A DNA stretch of 64,000 nucleotides from Phytophthora colocasiae (GCA_018806915.1 JAGKQI010000061.1:1240001-1304000); one strand, 5' to 3'; positions 42,552 to 54,006 are shown, numbered from the stretch's first letter. The notes: generated by a model not told the origin, from the letters alone. Translations and numbers: made by a program.

Positions 42552-42592
42552 CCCACCGGCGACCGCTGTTATCCCAGCTTTGCTGGGATAAG
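42552..42592 (+). repeat. Giant piggyBac left TIR
   Basis: 41 bp: CCCACCGGCGACCG, CTG, then a palindrome TTATCCCAGC-TTT-GCTGGGATAA. TTAA immediately outside (42548-42551). Confidence 0.95.
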
Positions 42593-42940
42593 TTTTATAT
42601 AGAAATTTGTATGCTATGGGGGTAGGGAAATCAATGTTCCCATCGGTCTGTAGTGTCACCACCTGCTTTCGCTTACTTTTTGCTTATTGGTCAGTAGTAT
42701 CCAATCAGAGTTGAGATAAGCTTCTAATAGTGAGGTCTGTCAATGGACTTGGCGAAAAAACCTTGTCGTAATTCGGAGTAGCCGCCCAAAATCACGAAAA
42801 TAATCTCTACTTTTAGACTATCTATTACAAAAATTTATCCTCGGCATCTATCCCCGCCCACTGGGCGGCGCCCAGTATGCGCTGGAAAAGCGCAAGAAAA
42901 TACGGCTGAGCCCCTGCGCTGTTTGAAGGCCGTGGACGAC
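42593..42940. other. Giant piggyBac left subterminal region
   Basis: About 350 bp, AT-rich, without a supported gene. Contains a short GC-rich dyad (GCCCACTGGGC, about 42857). Expected place for transposase binding sites; none recognised. Confidence 0.5.
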
Positions 42941-44359
42941 GTTCACTGACGCTGGATGGAACAGACGCTCAAGGTCGCTATGACGACGGCAATGAAGAAC
43001 TTGAGACGTCACGGAGCGAAGAAGAAGACGAGGAAAATGATGTGCAGTCCACGGAGGGAGAAGAACACTCGTACCGACGTGGACGACAAGCTATTCCTAT
43101 GGATTCACCAGGTGATGATCTACGTGGAGACCATTTGATGCTGGACGGGGAGGAGGACGGAGATTTGGCCAGACGCATGGCTGGAATTGGTGTGCAGAGA
43201 TTGCGACGTTTAAGAGGGAGAAGAGGCTTCTTCCATTCAGATGCAGATACTCGCATCTTCCGATACAGATCTAGGGGGGGATTCTGCAGATAATTACACT
43301 GAGAAGACGCAAAAGAGAGGACCATGATGTGTTCTGGACGGCGATTGGAGTATTGACGCTGCTGAGCTTCTTACTCATGAGCAGCATTACGATCTACTTG
43401 ACGCAGACGGATTTCTTCGAGTCGCATCAGAACGATCTCTTTGGAACGACGGTGGATAATAGATTTACAGTTGTGGCGGAGGATGACGCACAGATCTTCT
43501 TGAAGAGTGGTAAGACGGACGTAGTGGAGAGTTGTTTTGCGGCATCAATTAATGTTGTGTGTTGTGACGCCCAGGATACTCTAATACCGCCTACTCGGAG
43601 GGAATGATCGCATTTGATGATGGAGAGTTGAAAATCGGACGTCGTGCATTGGATTCCGGAGACCAGCAGACATTTAATGGGGTGACTTTCTTCTCCAATG
43701 GCACTGTGACGTTCACAAACAGGGTGGATTGTAAGTGCACATGACATTTTCTTGTGTGCGTATTGCTTTGCTAACAGTTTGGTGTTACATCAGCTCCCAT
43801 GATTGAGGCGGATTATTTGAGTGCCAGAAAGGGGGTTGTTTTCGATGATGGCACGATGATGACCACAGCTGCGAACAGTTCGGGCGGTGTGAAGGAGCAG
43901 GGCGACCTGAATCTCGTATCAAAAGCAGGAACTGTCATCACGAGCGCTGGTGGAAACTCCTTGCTTTTCGTCGATCCTGCTGGAACGGTGACAGTGGCCA
44001 ACACCATCGCGGACGATCCTACAGCGGCCGGCATTACGCTTGACGGCACGCGCGGACTTATCAGCATTGGAGATGGAATGACGCTAAAGAACGACGGTAA
44101 CGCAACGAGTTTGTCTTCTTCCCAGGACCTGTACCTGGATACGAGCACAGTCTTCGTAGGTTCTGCTGGCGGCGGAAAAGTGCGGGTTTCGGTACCTAGT
44201 GGTGACACTACTGGAGATGATGGTGCACGAGCACTTGAGTCTGCGCAAGAAAGTGAGCGTCGGGTACAATCCTCGACGCTATTTGTCGTGTCAAGCTGGA
44301 GCGACGGTGAACATCTCTACAGTAGTCTCTGCCCAAGAGCGAACAGACAAAAAATATAA
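42941..44359 (+). pseudogene. Cargo 1: single-pass membrane protein with sarcoglycan-like layout
   Basis: Acidic/basic cytosolic N-terminus (SEEEDEENDVQSTEGEEHS; RLRRLRGRRGFF), one membrane segment (FWTAIGVLTLLSFLLMSSIT, near 43330), then a beta-rich ectodomain of short repeats (LKIGRRALDSG, ITLDGTRGLISIGDGMTL, DLYLDTSTVFVGSAGGGKV). This is the layout of sarcoglycan-type type II membrane proteins; assignment is by layout only. A 63-bp GT-AG intron (43731-43793) joins in phase. The frame breaks at a run of seven Gs near 43274 (eight would keep it open) and again near 43570. First in-frame Met is near 43099; the true start may be in an upstream exon. Confidence 0.5.
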
Positions 44360-45091
44360 GAGAGGACGAACGCTTTTACGTCCTGCTCGAGCGAAAAAAG
44401 CCACTACATCAACGTTGACAAGGAAACGTTGGCTCGGAGTGGAGAAACTAATGCTGCACCGGTTTCCTGTGGGGGGTGCAGTAGTAACGAGAAAATTTTG
44501 CTGTCAAGGGGTGGAGAATATGGCAGATCTATCTTAAAGCACACAGCGCTCTTTCATTGAGAGAAGACCCGGATAAGGAGGCTTTATCGAAGGCACGATT
44601 GAAAGCCCTAGTGTTGGATATCTGGCTGGAGTTTCTCAAGGAAAGAGTCAGATAGATGCTCATCAGAGCTACCTCTGTTGCTGGATCTCAAGCAGCAACG
44701 CAACCTGACAGCGAGGTTCTTGCATGCGAGCGCGTCTCTCTTCACAATTTAAGCTTTTGAGTCGAGGTCGTACTTGCTCGAGTTGGAGATCGTAGAGGAA
44801 TGTAGAGCGCAGTCGGAGATAGACCTATAGCGACGGAGCAGCAGATAAAAACATATAAAAAAGCGAAACACAACGACCTGCTTATTTATCCTTTAACTTT
44901 GAGATGACACGAACGTTGAGCATTAATCTACATGTATTTCTACTATCCTAGGTAAGTATATTGCACGAGATCAGTTCACTATACTCGAGTCGGTAAACGC
45001 CAACCATAACACGTGCGTAGTACATCGTACGTCTCCACATATTCTTCCGTGACCTATTGTCTTAAATCTCACGTGACCTCAACTGTCGCAG
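44360..45091. other. No supported gene
   Basis: 44360-44540 keeps an open frame downstream of cargo 1 that may be its shifted C-terminus (RGRTLLRPARAKK). 44541-45091 is AT-rich with no coding signal that I can see. Confidence 0.4.
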
Positions 45092-45289
45092 GGTGCATCA
45101 GGTAGCTGTACTCGTCCATCGGCAACGGAATGGGATGCCAAGGCGTACCCGCCGCAGGTGCTCGTCGACTGCACCAGTTTGCCAATTTACCGAAAAGCGA
45201 TGAAGGCTCCACTTGTGAAATTGCCCTTGCTGAGTGACAGCAACGCCAGCGTTGAAGTTGTTCACCACATCTTTAGTCTTCCAGACTAG
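45092..45289 (+). pseudogene. Possible terminal exon of an unknown gene
   Basis: After an acceptor-like TGTCGCAG, 65 codons read as protein-like sequence (ATEWDAKAYPPQVLVDCTSL, SNASVEVVHHIFSLPD) and end in TAG at 45287-45289. No upstream exon was found. Family not recognised. Confidence 0.25.
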
Positions 45290-45578
45290 AATTGGAAGCC
45301 ACAGAAGAGCTTACAGACGTAGAATCATCCAAGCCATTGGACTCCACTGCGATCTAGTGACAAAAATCTGTATAAGTATAATTTTAAATGATAAAAGACA
45401 ACTTGACTTCAAAACTAGTACAGTAGGATAAACGGTATTTCTGAGAATTGGCCGAGATGTTTGAGAGACTTTGAGAGACCTCCGAGAATTATCTATAAGG
45501 AAAGAACATGACTACGTCTGAAAGAATTGGGGATGCCACTTTCATTTTTTCCTGCATTGGTCCAACTACAACCGAGGT

Positions 45579-46142
45579 ATGGATTGGAGCTGGCGCGTGG
45601 AGGACGTGGCATTGTCCATCGTTCACGACTTTATTGACAACAAAACATGGTCCTATGGGTCGTGTGTTGTCGTGCTACGTGGGTTGCCTGGAAGCGGGAA
45701 GACAAAGTTCGCCGAGATGCTTCGACGTGCGTTTGTAAATGCATTCGCAGAGGACACCGTGAGCAATGCACGGATCGTGCGTATATTCACCCCTCAGCAA
45801 GATGAATGGGGTGCATGGTGGTGTGATAGGAACATGCACGGCGTATTTAGAGCTGAGCTTCAAAGCGCCGAAGTGGTGATCGTTGATAGTTCGCACATTT
45901 CTCAAGTGGAATGGGAGTTCGTGGAGAGAATGGCAAATTCGTGTTGGAGCGATTGTGGACTTGAAGGGAAGACTTACGTGGTGAGTTTTCTTTGCGACGA
46001 TTTCGAGCACGCGAAAAAATTAAATCAACGCGCGGATGACCCGCTACCAGATGAGTTGTTGTGCAACCTTTACCGTGATTTTCAAGCGGCGGAACCTGAG
46101 GTGGCTGAAGTAGCACATTTCTACACTGTTGTTCCTCAATAG
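45579..46142 (+). CDS. Cargo 2: P-loop kinase-like protein
   Basis: 187 residues from ATG 45579. Walker A is LRGLPGSGKTKFAEML (about residues 32-48) and a Walker B-like strand is EVVIVDSSHIS (about 92-102). This pattern matches small AAA_33/N4BP2L1-type P-loop kinases, a group that includes polynucleotide kinase-like proteins; substrate unknown. No introns. It is intact and lies alone between non-coding stretches, transcribed away from the left end. Confidence 0.75.
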   Translation: MDWSWRVEDVALSIVHDFIDNKTWSYGSCVVVLRGLPGSGKTKFAEMLRRAFVNAFAEDTVSNARIVRIFTPQQDEWGAWWCDRNMHGVFRAELQSAEVVIVDSSHISQVEWEFVERMANSCWSDCGLEGKTYVVSFLCDDFEHAKKLNQRADDPLPDELLCNLYRDFQAAEPEVAEVAHFYTVVPQ

Positions 46143-46885
46143 CGTTGGAGACACGCAGTGCAACAATCTCCGGAAGTACGGCAATGTACTGGCTATCAAG
46201 GTTTTTTTTTTACGTTTTATTGTTAGCAATACAGTTGACAACATTAATTTACATCGATGGCAGAACAACATTGACATTAAAAGACGTATTTATATTGAGT
46301 TTAGTAATGACGATGTCAACTCTTCACATAGCGTATTTGCATACAAGACTTTATATTCATGCTCCCTCTAACGCGTAGAGATATAGGCGTGAGCACACCA
46401 CGTCAACTTAATACGTCTATATGCCAGATTTAGTGCATGACGACTTGTGCTTGGACGACTTCTTCGCATGCCTCAACCTTGGTCTGACCAGCCGTCGTGG
46501 ACGCCACTATGTTGTGCCTTTGGACGATGCACCCTCGGCCCTGCAGGTATCGTCGCCATCTCGAATGACACCGTTGTCTTGCTGTTGACAGTTTGAAGCA
46601 CAAAAAGTAGCATAAAATTCTAAAACCTACCTTGCGAAAGTAAACACAGCATAAAATCTGCTTAAAAGGACGCGTTTAGTGACGATGTTGATCCGCCATC
46701 GATTCAAATATTTTTGTTGTCGTGCCGAAAGAAAGTAGATCCTTTCAACGCTCGCCATTGAATGACTGCCCGATCTAAATGTTTTGCCTGTACATCTACG
46801 ATTTATCTTTGGACCTTCCAACACCATGTCGATGATGTTTTACCATTGACCTATCCAATACTACAGTAGTACTAAACTCGAGATA
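46143..46885. other. No supported gene
   Basis: AT-rich, with a T9 run near 46203. Near 46843-46880 and again at 47492-47540 and 52765-52800 there is a shared motif around GTCAATGGTAAA / TTTAGTACT, orientation varying; possibly a regulatory word of the element. Confidence 0.4.
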
Positions 46886-47500
46886 TATGATAAGCACTGA
46901 CGCCGTCACGCGGTGTTCTTCCCTGAGCTTCTCCTTCTCCAGATCGAGCAGGTGGCTCATGGCTTGTCGTAGCTGCTTCTCTTCTTCGTTCTTGGCCTCC
47001 AGCCCAATAGCAATGCGGTGCAAACGCACATCTTGCTCGAACCGACAAAACCGAATCTTGTCGACGTTTGCCACATGCTCCCCAGACTTGTACGCACGTT
47101 CCAAGTGCTGTCGCTGAGAGGTCTCTCGCTGGCGTAGTTCCAGTAAGTGATTCTTCAGTGAGAGTTTATACCGGAGATACTGAGCTTGAGCCTTCGATGT
47201 TGCCTCGTGCTGCCTCGTTTTGGGAAGTAGAGGATAGAGAGACTTGGATGTATCACGTCGGGTGGTACGAGAAAAGGACGCTCGCTCAGGAGCGTGAGGA
47301 TCCTCTCGTGCAACCTTCTTTTTTACTGGGTGTCAATTCATTGTCTTCTTCAGCCTCCTGGTGGTTGGCGCTCTTTCGAGGAGTAACAGGCTTCTGGGCG
47401 GGAATGTTCTCGCTTGGTCGAGAATTCTCGCGATCTCCGACATCTTCAGCCGCAGCTTCGTCTTCTTTGTGCTCGGGAACAACTTGTCATTGACCTCTCA
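46886..47500 (-). pseudogene. Cargo 3: coiled-coil protein fragment
   Basis: Two minus-strand segments. 47500-47295 reads EDEAAAEDVGDRENSRPSEN, PAQKPVTPRKSANHQEAEED, NELTPSKKE. 47240-46890 reads KAQAQYLRYKLSLKNHLLEL, RQRETSQRQHLERAYKSGEH and IGLEAKNEEEKQLRQAMSHL, a strong coiled coil. A frame change near 47280 separates them. No ATG or clear introns. Family not recognised. Confidence 0.4.
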
Positions 47501-47628
47501 AATACTACTACTGTAGTACTAAACTCAAGGTAAGCACTACACCTCGAGCTGATCAGCTGACAGGGAATCGAAGCCGTCAGCAGCCACAAAAACTTTCCCT
47601 AGCGCAACTACACAGCAGAACGCCGGGC

Positions 47629-48160
47629 AGCGTAGCAGGTTAAAGCAGCATTGTGATGGTGTAGCGTAAGGGTTGCGTAGCAGAACGTCGAGCAGCGTAC
47701 CAGGTAGAATAGCCTAGTAGGTAGGGCAGCGTAGCAGGTTATAGCAGCATTGTGACCAGTAGGGCTCCAGCAACGTAACGGGTAGCGTAGCAGATCGTCG
47801 ACCAGCGTACCAGGTAGAACAGCCTAGTAGGTAGGGCAGCGTAGCAGGTTATAGCAGCATTGCGACCAGGTTCGGAGTAGCGTAGCAGGTTATAGCAGCA
47901 TTGTGACCAGTAGGGCTCCAGCAACGTAACGGGTAGCGTAGCAGATCGTCGACCAGCGTACCAGGTAGAACAGCCTAGTAGGTAGGGCAGCGTAGCAGGT
48001 TATAGAAGCATTGCGACCAGGTTTGAGTAGCGTAGCAGGTTATAGCAGCATTGTGACCAGTAGGGCTCAAGCAGCGTAACGGGTAGCGTAGCAGCCAGTA
48101 GAACGTCGAGTAGCGTAGCAGCCAGCAAAGGTCGAGCAGCGTAGTCAGCAATTTCGTGTA
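47629..48160 (+). repeat. Minisatellite, left arm
   Basis: About three to four tandem units of roughly 110-150 bp built from CGTAGCAGGTTATAGCAGCA and GTACCAGGTAGAACAGCC words; the reverse complement of the array at 51720-52660. Open frames across it are by-products of the repeat. Confidence 0.9.
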
Positions 48161-48904
48161 GTGCACGTCGAGCAGGGCGTCAGGACATTGGGTAATGGGG
48201 GACTTGAGGGGGGCTTGGTGAAATTGAAAATGAGGCTCCGCTTTGCGATTCTTACCGCGAGGATCGCGCACATGAGGTTGGCTAGAGCTTCAACTTGCTG
48301 GCCAATTAGCACTCGTCATTTTTACGCTAGCGCCTCTTATTGGCGGAATCGTCAGAGCGAACCCGCCGGGGAAAAGCTTGGCTTGGAAAAGCGCGCGGAA
48401 ACACGTATAGTGGGCCTTGCGACCACGTAGGAATCATGTTGGCTTCAAGTTCAACCTCAACATATGATTACTATAATACTCACACTATACTATTGATATT
48501 ACTATACGTGGCGAAGAGTGCGTTTGTACTTGCGATAGTATGAACCCTGACAATAAAATGTCAACTTCGAAGAAACGTCGACTTGAGATTTCAATTATCA
48601 GCGATGGTCTGCATTTCACTCACTTTCTGTAGTCCGCCATGGGGACGATGATTAAACGCAGTTGCAGTAGTTAGTGGTAGTTCACGGGTGGCACGACCGT
48701 GCAGAAGCCGCCCGGAAAAATTGACCGTTTTGAAGTTGTTGCTAGAACTTCACAGCCGGCTACGAAAGCGCATTCAGGGACGTGGGCACCCACGTTGAAG
48801 CTCCCAGTCCGGCTCGGCGTGGCTTTAGTGTCATAGACCTCTATCGATGATACCGCAGCCAAGACTGCTGCCTCATGTTGTGAGGATGTTTAACTTTATC
48901 GATG

Positions 48905-49369
48905 TTCATACACAGTCGCCTTGCACCTATGCTACTACGTTTGTATCAATTCTAACTTCGCGGAAATCCATATGCGTTGTCTTCGAAGGTTTGCGTTCGG
49001 GCTCAAAACCCAAACACGTAAGCACTTGATTAACCGCTTCGCCGTCAATGTTCCAATCCGATGAGTGTCGAAACAAGACATGATAATGGCTTCAAAAGGA
49101 AGCCTGCATATTTGGGATACTTGGCGCCACCGCTTGTTTCGCCAAAGTAAATGTCGTTGTGCAGCCTCCACGTTGCGTGGTCGCAGTGTGTATTTTTCCA
49201 GTGTATCAACAAGATCTCGTGATCTTCTCTCCGGCCTCTGGCAATATCGCTGTTGCCACAGAGAATACCACAGAGAATAGAGGCGCAATTCAACTACGAC
49301 ATCGACTAAGACAAAGACAATTCGCAATGTGACACAACGACAGCGTTATGACCATGGCAACACCTAGAC
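48905..49369. other. Palindrome spacer, left part
   Basis: No intact gene. On the minus strand 49085-48945 reads like protein (NIDGEAVNQVLTCLGFEPER, KPSKTTHMDFREVRIDTN), and 49205-49095 in another frame (HNDIYFGETSGGAKYPKYAG). Possibly decayed exons; not recognised. Confidence 0.3.
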
Positions 49370-49880
49370 GTGATGAGGTATATTGAGTTACTTCCAAAGA
49401 GTCCTACAGACCTAGACTGGTCTAAGGACCGGTACAAGTCCAACCTTGGATGGCCGAGCCGTCTAATTTCCGACCGGGGAGATCCAGGACAAACTCTACA
49501 ACGAAATAGCGACAGCGACAGCGACTACGACTACGACTACGACGATACGGACCTTCGTGCATTCGCCGAAGGCTTAAGATGGCCGGAGGATCTGCTGCGC
49601 TGTTACCAAAGCCTCTCGGACGTCTCAGTGTATCAGATGATGACCCGGCGGCCTTCGGCGTCGCTTGCGTACGCTGTCTGTGTTCGCTGACCTTCAGTGT
49701 CAGTACTCGCAATTTGAACGTATGCTCTGTGTCATTATCATTCGTTTGGGTATCGAAAGCCCTAGCACTGCGAGAGGTTGGCTCTGGAACCATTTTCGAC
49801 GTGGTTCCATGAAACCCAACACTGGTATAAATACAGTCCCGGACCTAGTGGAGCTAGGCGGTTTTTTTTTTAGGACGTAA
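49370..49880 (+). pseudogene. Unknown gene fragment, weakly HARBI1-like
   Basis: From ATG 49370: Asp/Ser/Tyr-rich stretch (DSDSDYDYDYDDTD, from a triplet repeat at 49505-49550), then LRAFAEGLRWPEDLLRCYQS. The frame stops at 49690, but another frame continues with FADLQCQYSQFERMLCVIII and ARGWLWNHFRRG. The order of an LRxP element followed by a helix-turn-helix-like segment faintly recalls the N-terminus of Harbinger-type transposases; this is a guess. No DDE domain follows. Confidence 0.25.
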
Positions 49881-49954
49881 GCTCGGAGAGCTAGTACTCG
49901 GTGGCTGACGCAGGACTTGCGGGTAACATGCTGCTACCAAGCCAGCTTCCACTT

Positions 49955-50485
49955 CCACTGGTAAGGATACGTCTAGTGACAAGATGTCGTCCTCGACTCT
50001 TAAGATCAAGAGTAGTTCGGTAACCCCAAATACTCAGTTGTGACAGTCTACTCTTATATTTCTCCAAGAACACAAAGCCTTACAAAAACATTTGACGCAA
50101 CTACAACCTCCAGCAGGCTCGCAATCTGCCTCGCTGAGTGACCGGCTTCATTCTACTCATCATATCCCTGAATCTACCACTGGTTCGTGAGCCGTTGCTG
50201 AACAAAATGCCACTGGTAAGGATACGTCTAGTGACAAGATGTCGTCCTCGACGGAGATATACGCTGCGGTCACAGTCTTCTCTTAAGATCAAGAGTAGTT
50301 CGGTAACCCCAAATACTCAGTTGTGACAGTCTAGTCTTATATTTCGCCAAGAACACAAAGCCTTACAAAAACATTTGACGCAACTACAACCTCCAGCAGG
50401 CTCGCAATCTGCCGCGCTGAGTGACCGGCTTCATTCTACTCATCATATCCCTGAATCTACCACTGGTTCGCGAGCCGTTGCTGAA
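49955..50485 (+). repeat. Two tandem direct repeats, period 255 bp
   Basis: Units start at CCACTGGTAAGGATACG (49955 and 50210) and are nearly identical apart from about 27 extra bases near 50252 in the second unit. No gene. 50486-50960 also lacks a gene; it holds an 11-bp hairpin at 50718-50744. Confidence 0.85.
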
Positions 50486-51719
50486 AAAAATGAAACGACA
50501 TTTCCAACACTAGCGCGTTAGATAGATGAATGCGCAACCAAAATCATATTGGGACATTGGGCATCGAAAACCCAACGCTGTTAGCCTAAAACTGCATGTA
50601 CGTGGCGAACCCTCGTTATCATAGTTGTTTGGGCCAGCGTGCAGTTTAGTCATTGACCCACAGCACAGCATCAAAACCTTTCACCATCTTTAGCATACAC
50701 ATCCACTTACAAATTTTGTATTCTCGTGAACGTCACGAGAATACACAAACCTTGATTCAACGTGGAGAACGCGACTAAAACGCAAGGATGATTACGTCCC
50801 CGCTAAAAGTTAATCAACTTCTCTCTTCTTCTCTGTGGTAGATTCCGGACTATGATTAATATGGTTTAAAAGCAGAAGATCTTCAGCGGCATGTTGTCTT
50901 TCTGTACCAGCACTACTAATGAAATTCATACGACGCACTCTGTAGAATGGACAGGGCGTCCATCGATAAAGTTAAACATCCTCACAACATGAGGCAGCAG
51001 TCTTGGCTGCGGTATCATCGATAGAGGTCTATGACACTAAAGCCACGCCGAGCCGGACTGGGAGCTTCAACGTGGGTGTCCACGTCCCTGAATGCGCTTT
51101 CGTAGCCGGCTGTGAAGTTCTAGCAACAACTTCAAAACGGTCAATTTTTCCGGGCGGCTTCTGCACGGTCGTGCCACCCGTGAACTACCACTAACTACTG
51201 CAACTGCGTTTAATCATCGTCCCCATGGCGGACTACAGAAAGTGAGTGAAATGCAGACCATCGCTGATAATTGAAATCTCAAGTCGACGTTTCTTCGCAG
51301 TTGACATTTTATTGTCAGGGTTCATACTATCGCAAGTACAAACGCACTCTTCGCCACGTATAGTAATATCAATAGTATAGTGTGAGTATTATAGTAATCA
51401 TATGTTGAGGTTGAACTTGAAGCCAACATGATTCCTACGTGGTCGCAAGGCCCACTATACGTGTTTCCGCGCGCTTTTCCAAGCCAAGCTTTTCCCCGGC
51501 GGGTTCGCTCTGACGATTCCGCCAATAAGAGGCGCTAGCGTAAAATGACGAGTGCTAATTGGCCAGCAAGTTGAAGCTCTAGCCAACCTCATGTGCGCGA
51601 TCCTCGCGGTAAGAATCGCAAAGCGGAGCCTCATTTTCAATTTCACCAAGCCCCCCTCAAGTCCCCCATTACCCAATGTCCTGACGCCCTGCTCGACGTG
51701 CACTACACGAAATTGCTGA

Positions 51720-52660
51720 CTACGCTGCTCGACCTTTGCTGGCTGCTACGCTACTCGACGTTCTACTGGCTGCTACGCTACCCGTTACGCTGCTTGAGCC
51801 CTACTGGTCACAATGCTGCTATAACCTGCTACGCTACTCAAACCTGGTCGCAATGCTGCTATAACCTGCTACGCTGCCCTACCTACTAGGCTGTTCTACC
51901 TGGTACGCTGGTCGACGATCTGCTACGCTACCCGTTACGTTGCTGGAGCCCTACTGGTCACAATGCTGCTATAACCTGCTACGCTACTCGAACCTGGTCG
52001 CAATGCTGCTATAACCTGCTACGCTGCCCTACCTACTAGGCTGTTCTACCTGGTACGCTGGTCGACGATCTGCTACGCTACCCGTTACGTTGCTGGAGCC
52101 CTACTGGTCACAATGCTGCTATAACCTGCTACGCTGCCCTACCTACTAGGCTGTTCTACCTGGTACGCTGGTCGACGATCTGCTACGCTACCCGTTACGT
52201 TGCTGGAGCCCTACTGGTCACAATGCTGCTATAACCTGCTACGCTACTCGAACCTGGTCGCAATGCTGCTATAACCTGCTACGCTGCCCTACCTACTAGG
52301 CTGTTCTACCTGGTACGCTGGTCGACGATCTGCTACGCTACCCGTTACGTTGCTGGAGCCCTACTGGTCACAATGCTGCTATAACCTGCTACGCTGCCCT
52401 ACCTACTAGGCTGTTCTACCTGGTACGCTGGTCGACGATCTGCTACGCTACCCGTTACGTTGCTGGAGCCCTACTGGTCACAATGCTGCTATAACCTGCT
52501 ACGCTACTCGAACCTGGTCGCAATGCTGCTATAACCTGCTACGCTGCCCTACCTACTAGGCTGTTCTACCTGGTACGCTGGTCGACGATCTGCTACGCTA
52601 CCCGTTACGCCGCTTGAGCCCTACTGGTCTCAACGCTGATATTACCTGCTATGCTGCTCG
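51720..52660 (-). repeat. Minisatellite, right arm, with 260-bp higher-order period
   Basis: The marker CTGTTCTACC starts at 51891, 52041, 52151, 52301, 52411 and 52561, i.e. spacings 150, 110, 150, 110, 150. The long unit differs from the short by one extra 40-bp block ending in CAATGCTGCTATAAC. So the true period is 260 bp. Confidence 0.95.
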
Positions 52661-52985
52661 ACGTTAGCAGTGGTAACTTTTCCTTGTCAGCGACTGGTAA
52701 CTGTTGTGTTTACCTTGAGTTTAGTATTTTACAGGTTAATGATAAACTTTCTTGAGTACTGAGTATTGGCCAGGTCAATGGTAAACCATCGTTGACATTT
52801 GTAGTTTAAACCATCGTTGACATTTGTAGTTGGTAGAGGCGTTAGCACAGACAGTACTGACACAGGCTGCGTCTGACTTGTGCCTGACGGTGAGCCCACG
52901 GTCAGTATCTTTCGAAAACAAAGTTAGTGGCACTTTCGAGCAGCTGCCAAAATCTTTAGCATGGGACGCCTTTCATTCTTCGTTT
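52661..52985. other. No supported gene
   Basis: Contains a 25-bp direct repeat (TAAACCATCGTTGACATTTG type) at about 52782-52830. Confidence 0.5.
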
Positions 52986-53004
52986 TGCTGTTGAGGAGCC
53001 ATGC

Positions 53005-54006
53005 GTGACTTTCGGCCGAAAGCAGAGCAGTTTGAAGTATGCACTCACTTCAATTTGCATAATCTGCAATTGGGTAACCCCTGGTATCATTTGTTGCTGT
53101 CGACAGATAGAAGACCCATCAAGATCCTTTGCTTCTGATGGCAAGCGCCTGTACAACTTCCGCGAAAAGGACGAGTTTAGAACCGAGGTAAATTGTACAT
53201 ATTCAGCTTTTAAAGCATTTATCTAACTTGTTTGAAACGATAAGCTCTTTCGTTCTTTAGTAGCACCGACGAGATCTCGTTCGACGCGTTGTATCCTGTT
53301 TACTTCAAGGAACCTGCCGAAGGACGTGTACGTGCATGATTGGAGACGTTAATGTTATCGCTGTTTTTGGTAACGCTTTGTCTGATAAATAGGCACAAAA
53401 CTCCAGCGACATCGACGACTTCGTTACTTCATTGCCCGTCAAGCAAATGTATGATGTGTATGTTGGGGTATGGAACTTGTACGCATTCGACGAGCATGAT
53501 TACCTTTGGATGCTGCAGTGGTTGGACACATCAATGAGTTTGTCGAAGGTATTCCCTGTATGTTCTTACAATTTGACGGTTTACTAACTACTGAATGAAA
53601 AATAGATAACTCGAGAGCAGATTAAAACTCGGTTGAGGTTTCTAAACGACTATATCGACCAAGAAAGACAGGAACTCGACGCTCATGTCGAGCATTATAT
53701 TCGCATGCAGGCAGACATTTTCGTGGATGCAGAAGAGATTGATGAACATCGCCGGAGGGACGTCAGCTGGAGAGAGAACACAATTTGATTTGTTTCTTGA
53801 TGGAAGCTATGAACGTTGTGGATATCATCGCATACGAGCTATCAAAAGCCGAGTTCCAAGGGCTGTGCAAATGCGAAAAGTGCAAGAACTTCCCAACGCA
53901 AGATTACCCGACGGAGTCAGTGTGGCACGAATTGCCTCCCAAGACCTTTTATTGCGAGGACAGTGGCGAGATTTGCATCGGGGAGAACTATAGGCGCTAT
54001 GACTAG
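53005..54006 (+). pseudogene. Cargo 4: unknown multi-exon protein
   Basis: Several coding-like exons with short introns: about 53005-53187 (DGKRLYNFREKDEFRTE), about 53268-53328 (STDEISFDALYPVYFKEPAE), 53393-53548 (SLPVKQMYDVYVGVWNLYAF; phase 0 at both ends), then 53606 onward (TREQIKTRLRFLNDYIDQER). Introns 53329-53392 and 53549-53605 are GT-AG. The last segment (LCKCEKCKNFPTQDYPTESV, FYCEDSGEICIGENYRRYD) is Cys-rich and ends at 54006 but needs a +1 shift near 53783. The first junction also does not fit in phase. Family not recognised; the paired Cys motifs suggest zinc binding. Confidence 0.45.

Larger units (their letters stand above)
47629..52660. repeat. Large internal palindrome of the giant piggyBac
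   Basis: Left arm 47629-48904 and right arm 50961-52660 are reverse complements; the inner boundary is exact (48904/50961). The non-repetitive part of each arm is about 750 bp with very few differences (one Ala/Val codon change in a 63-codon frame present in both arms). The right arm is longer because its minisatellite has more units. The spacer 48905-50960 is unrelated sequence. Confidence 0.92.

Noticed and set aside
47975..48271. 98-codon frames across the minisatellites (also 51593-51889)
   Set aside because: Open only because the repeat unit is stop-free in one frame; no start context or domain.
48671..48862. 63-codon frame conserved in both palindrome arms (also 51003-51194)
   Set aside because: Conservation follows from arm identity itself, so it is not evidence of coding; no family seen.
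51720..52660. Regular array resembling a CRISPR
   Set aside because: No unique spacers between constant repeats; units are contiguous minisatellite repeats in a eukaryotic genome.
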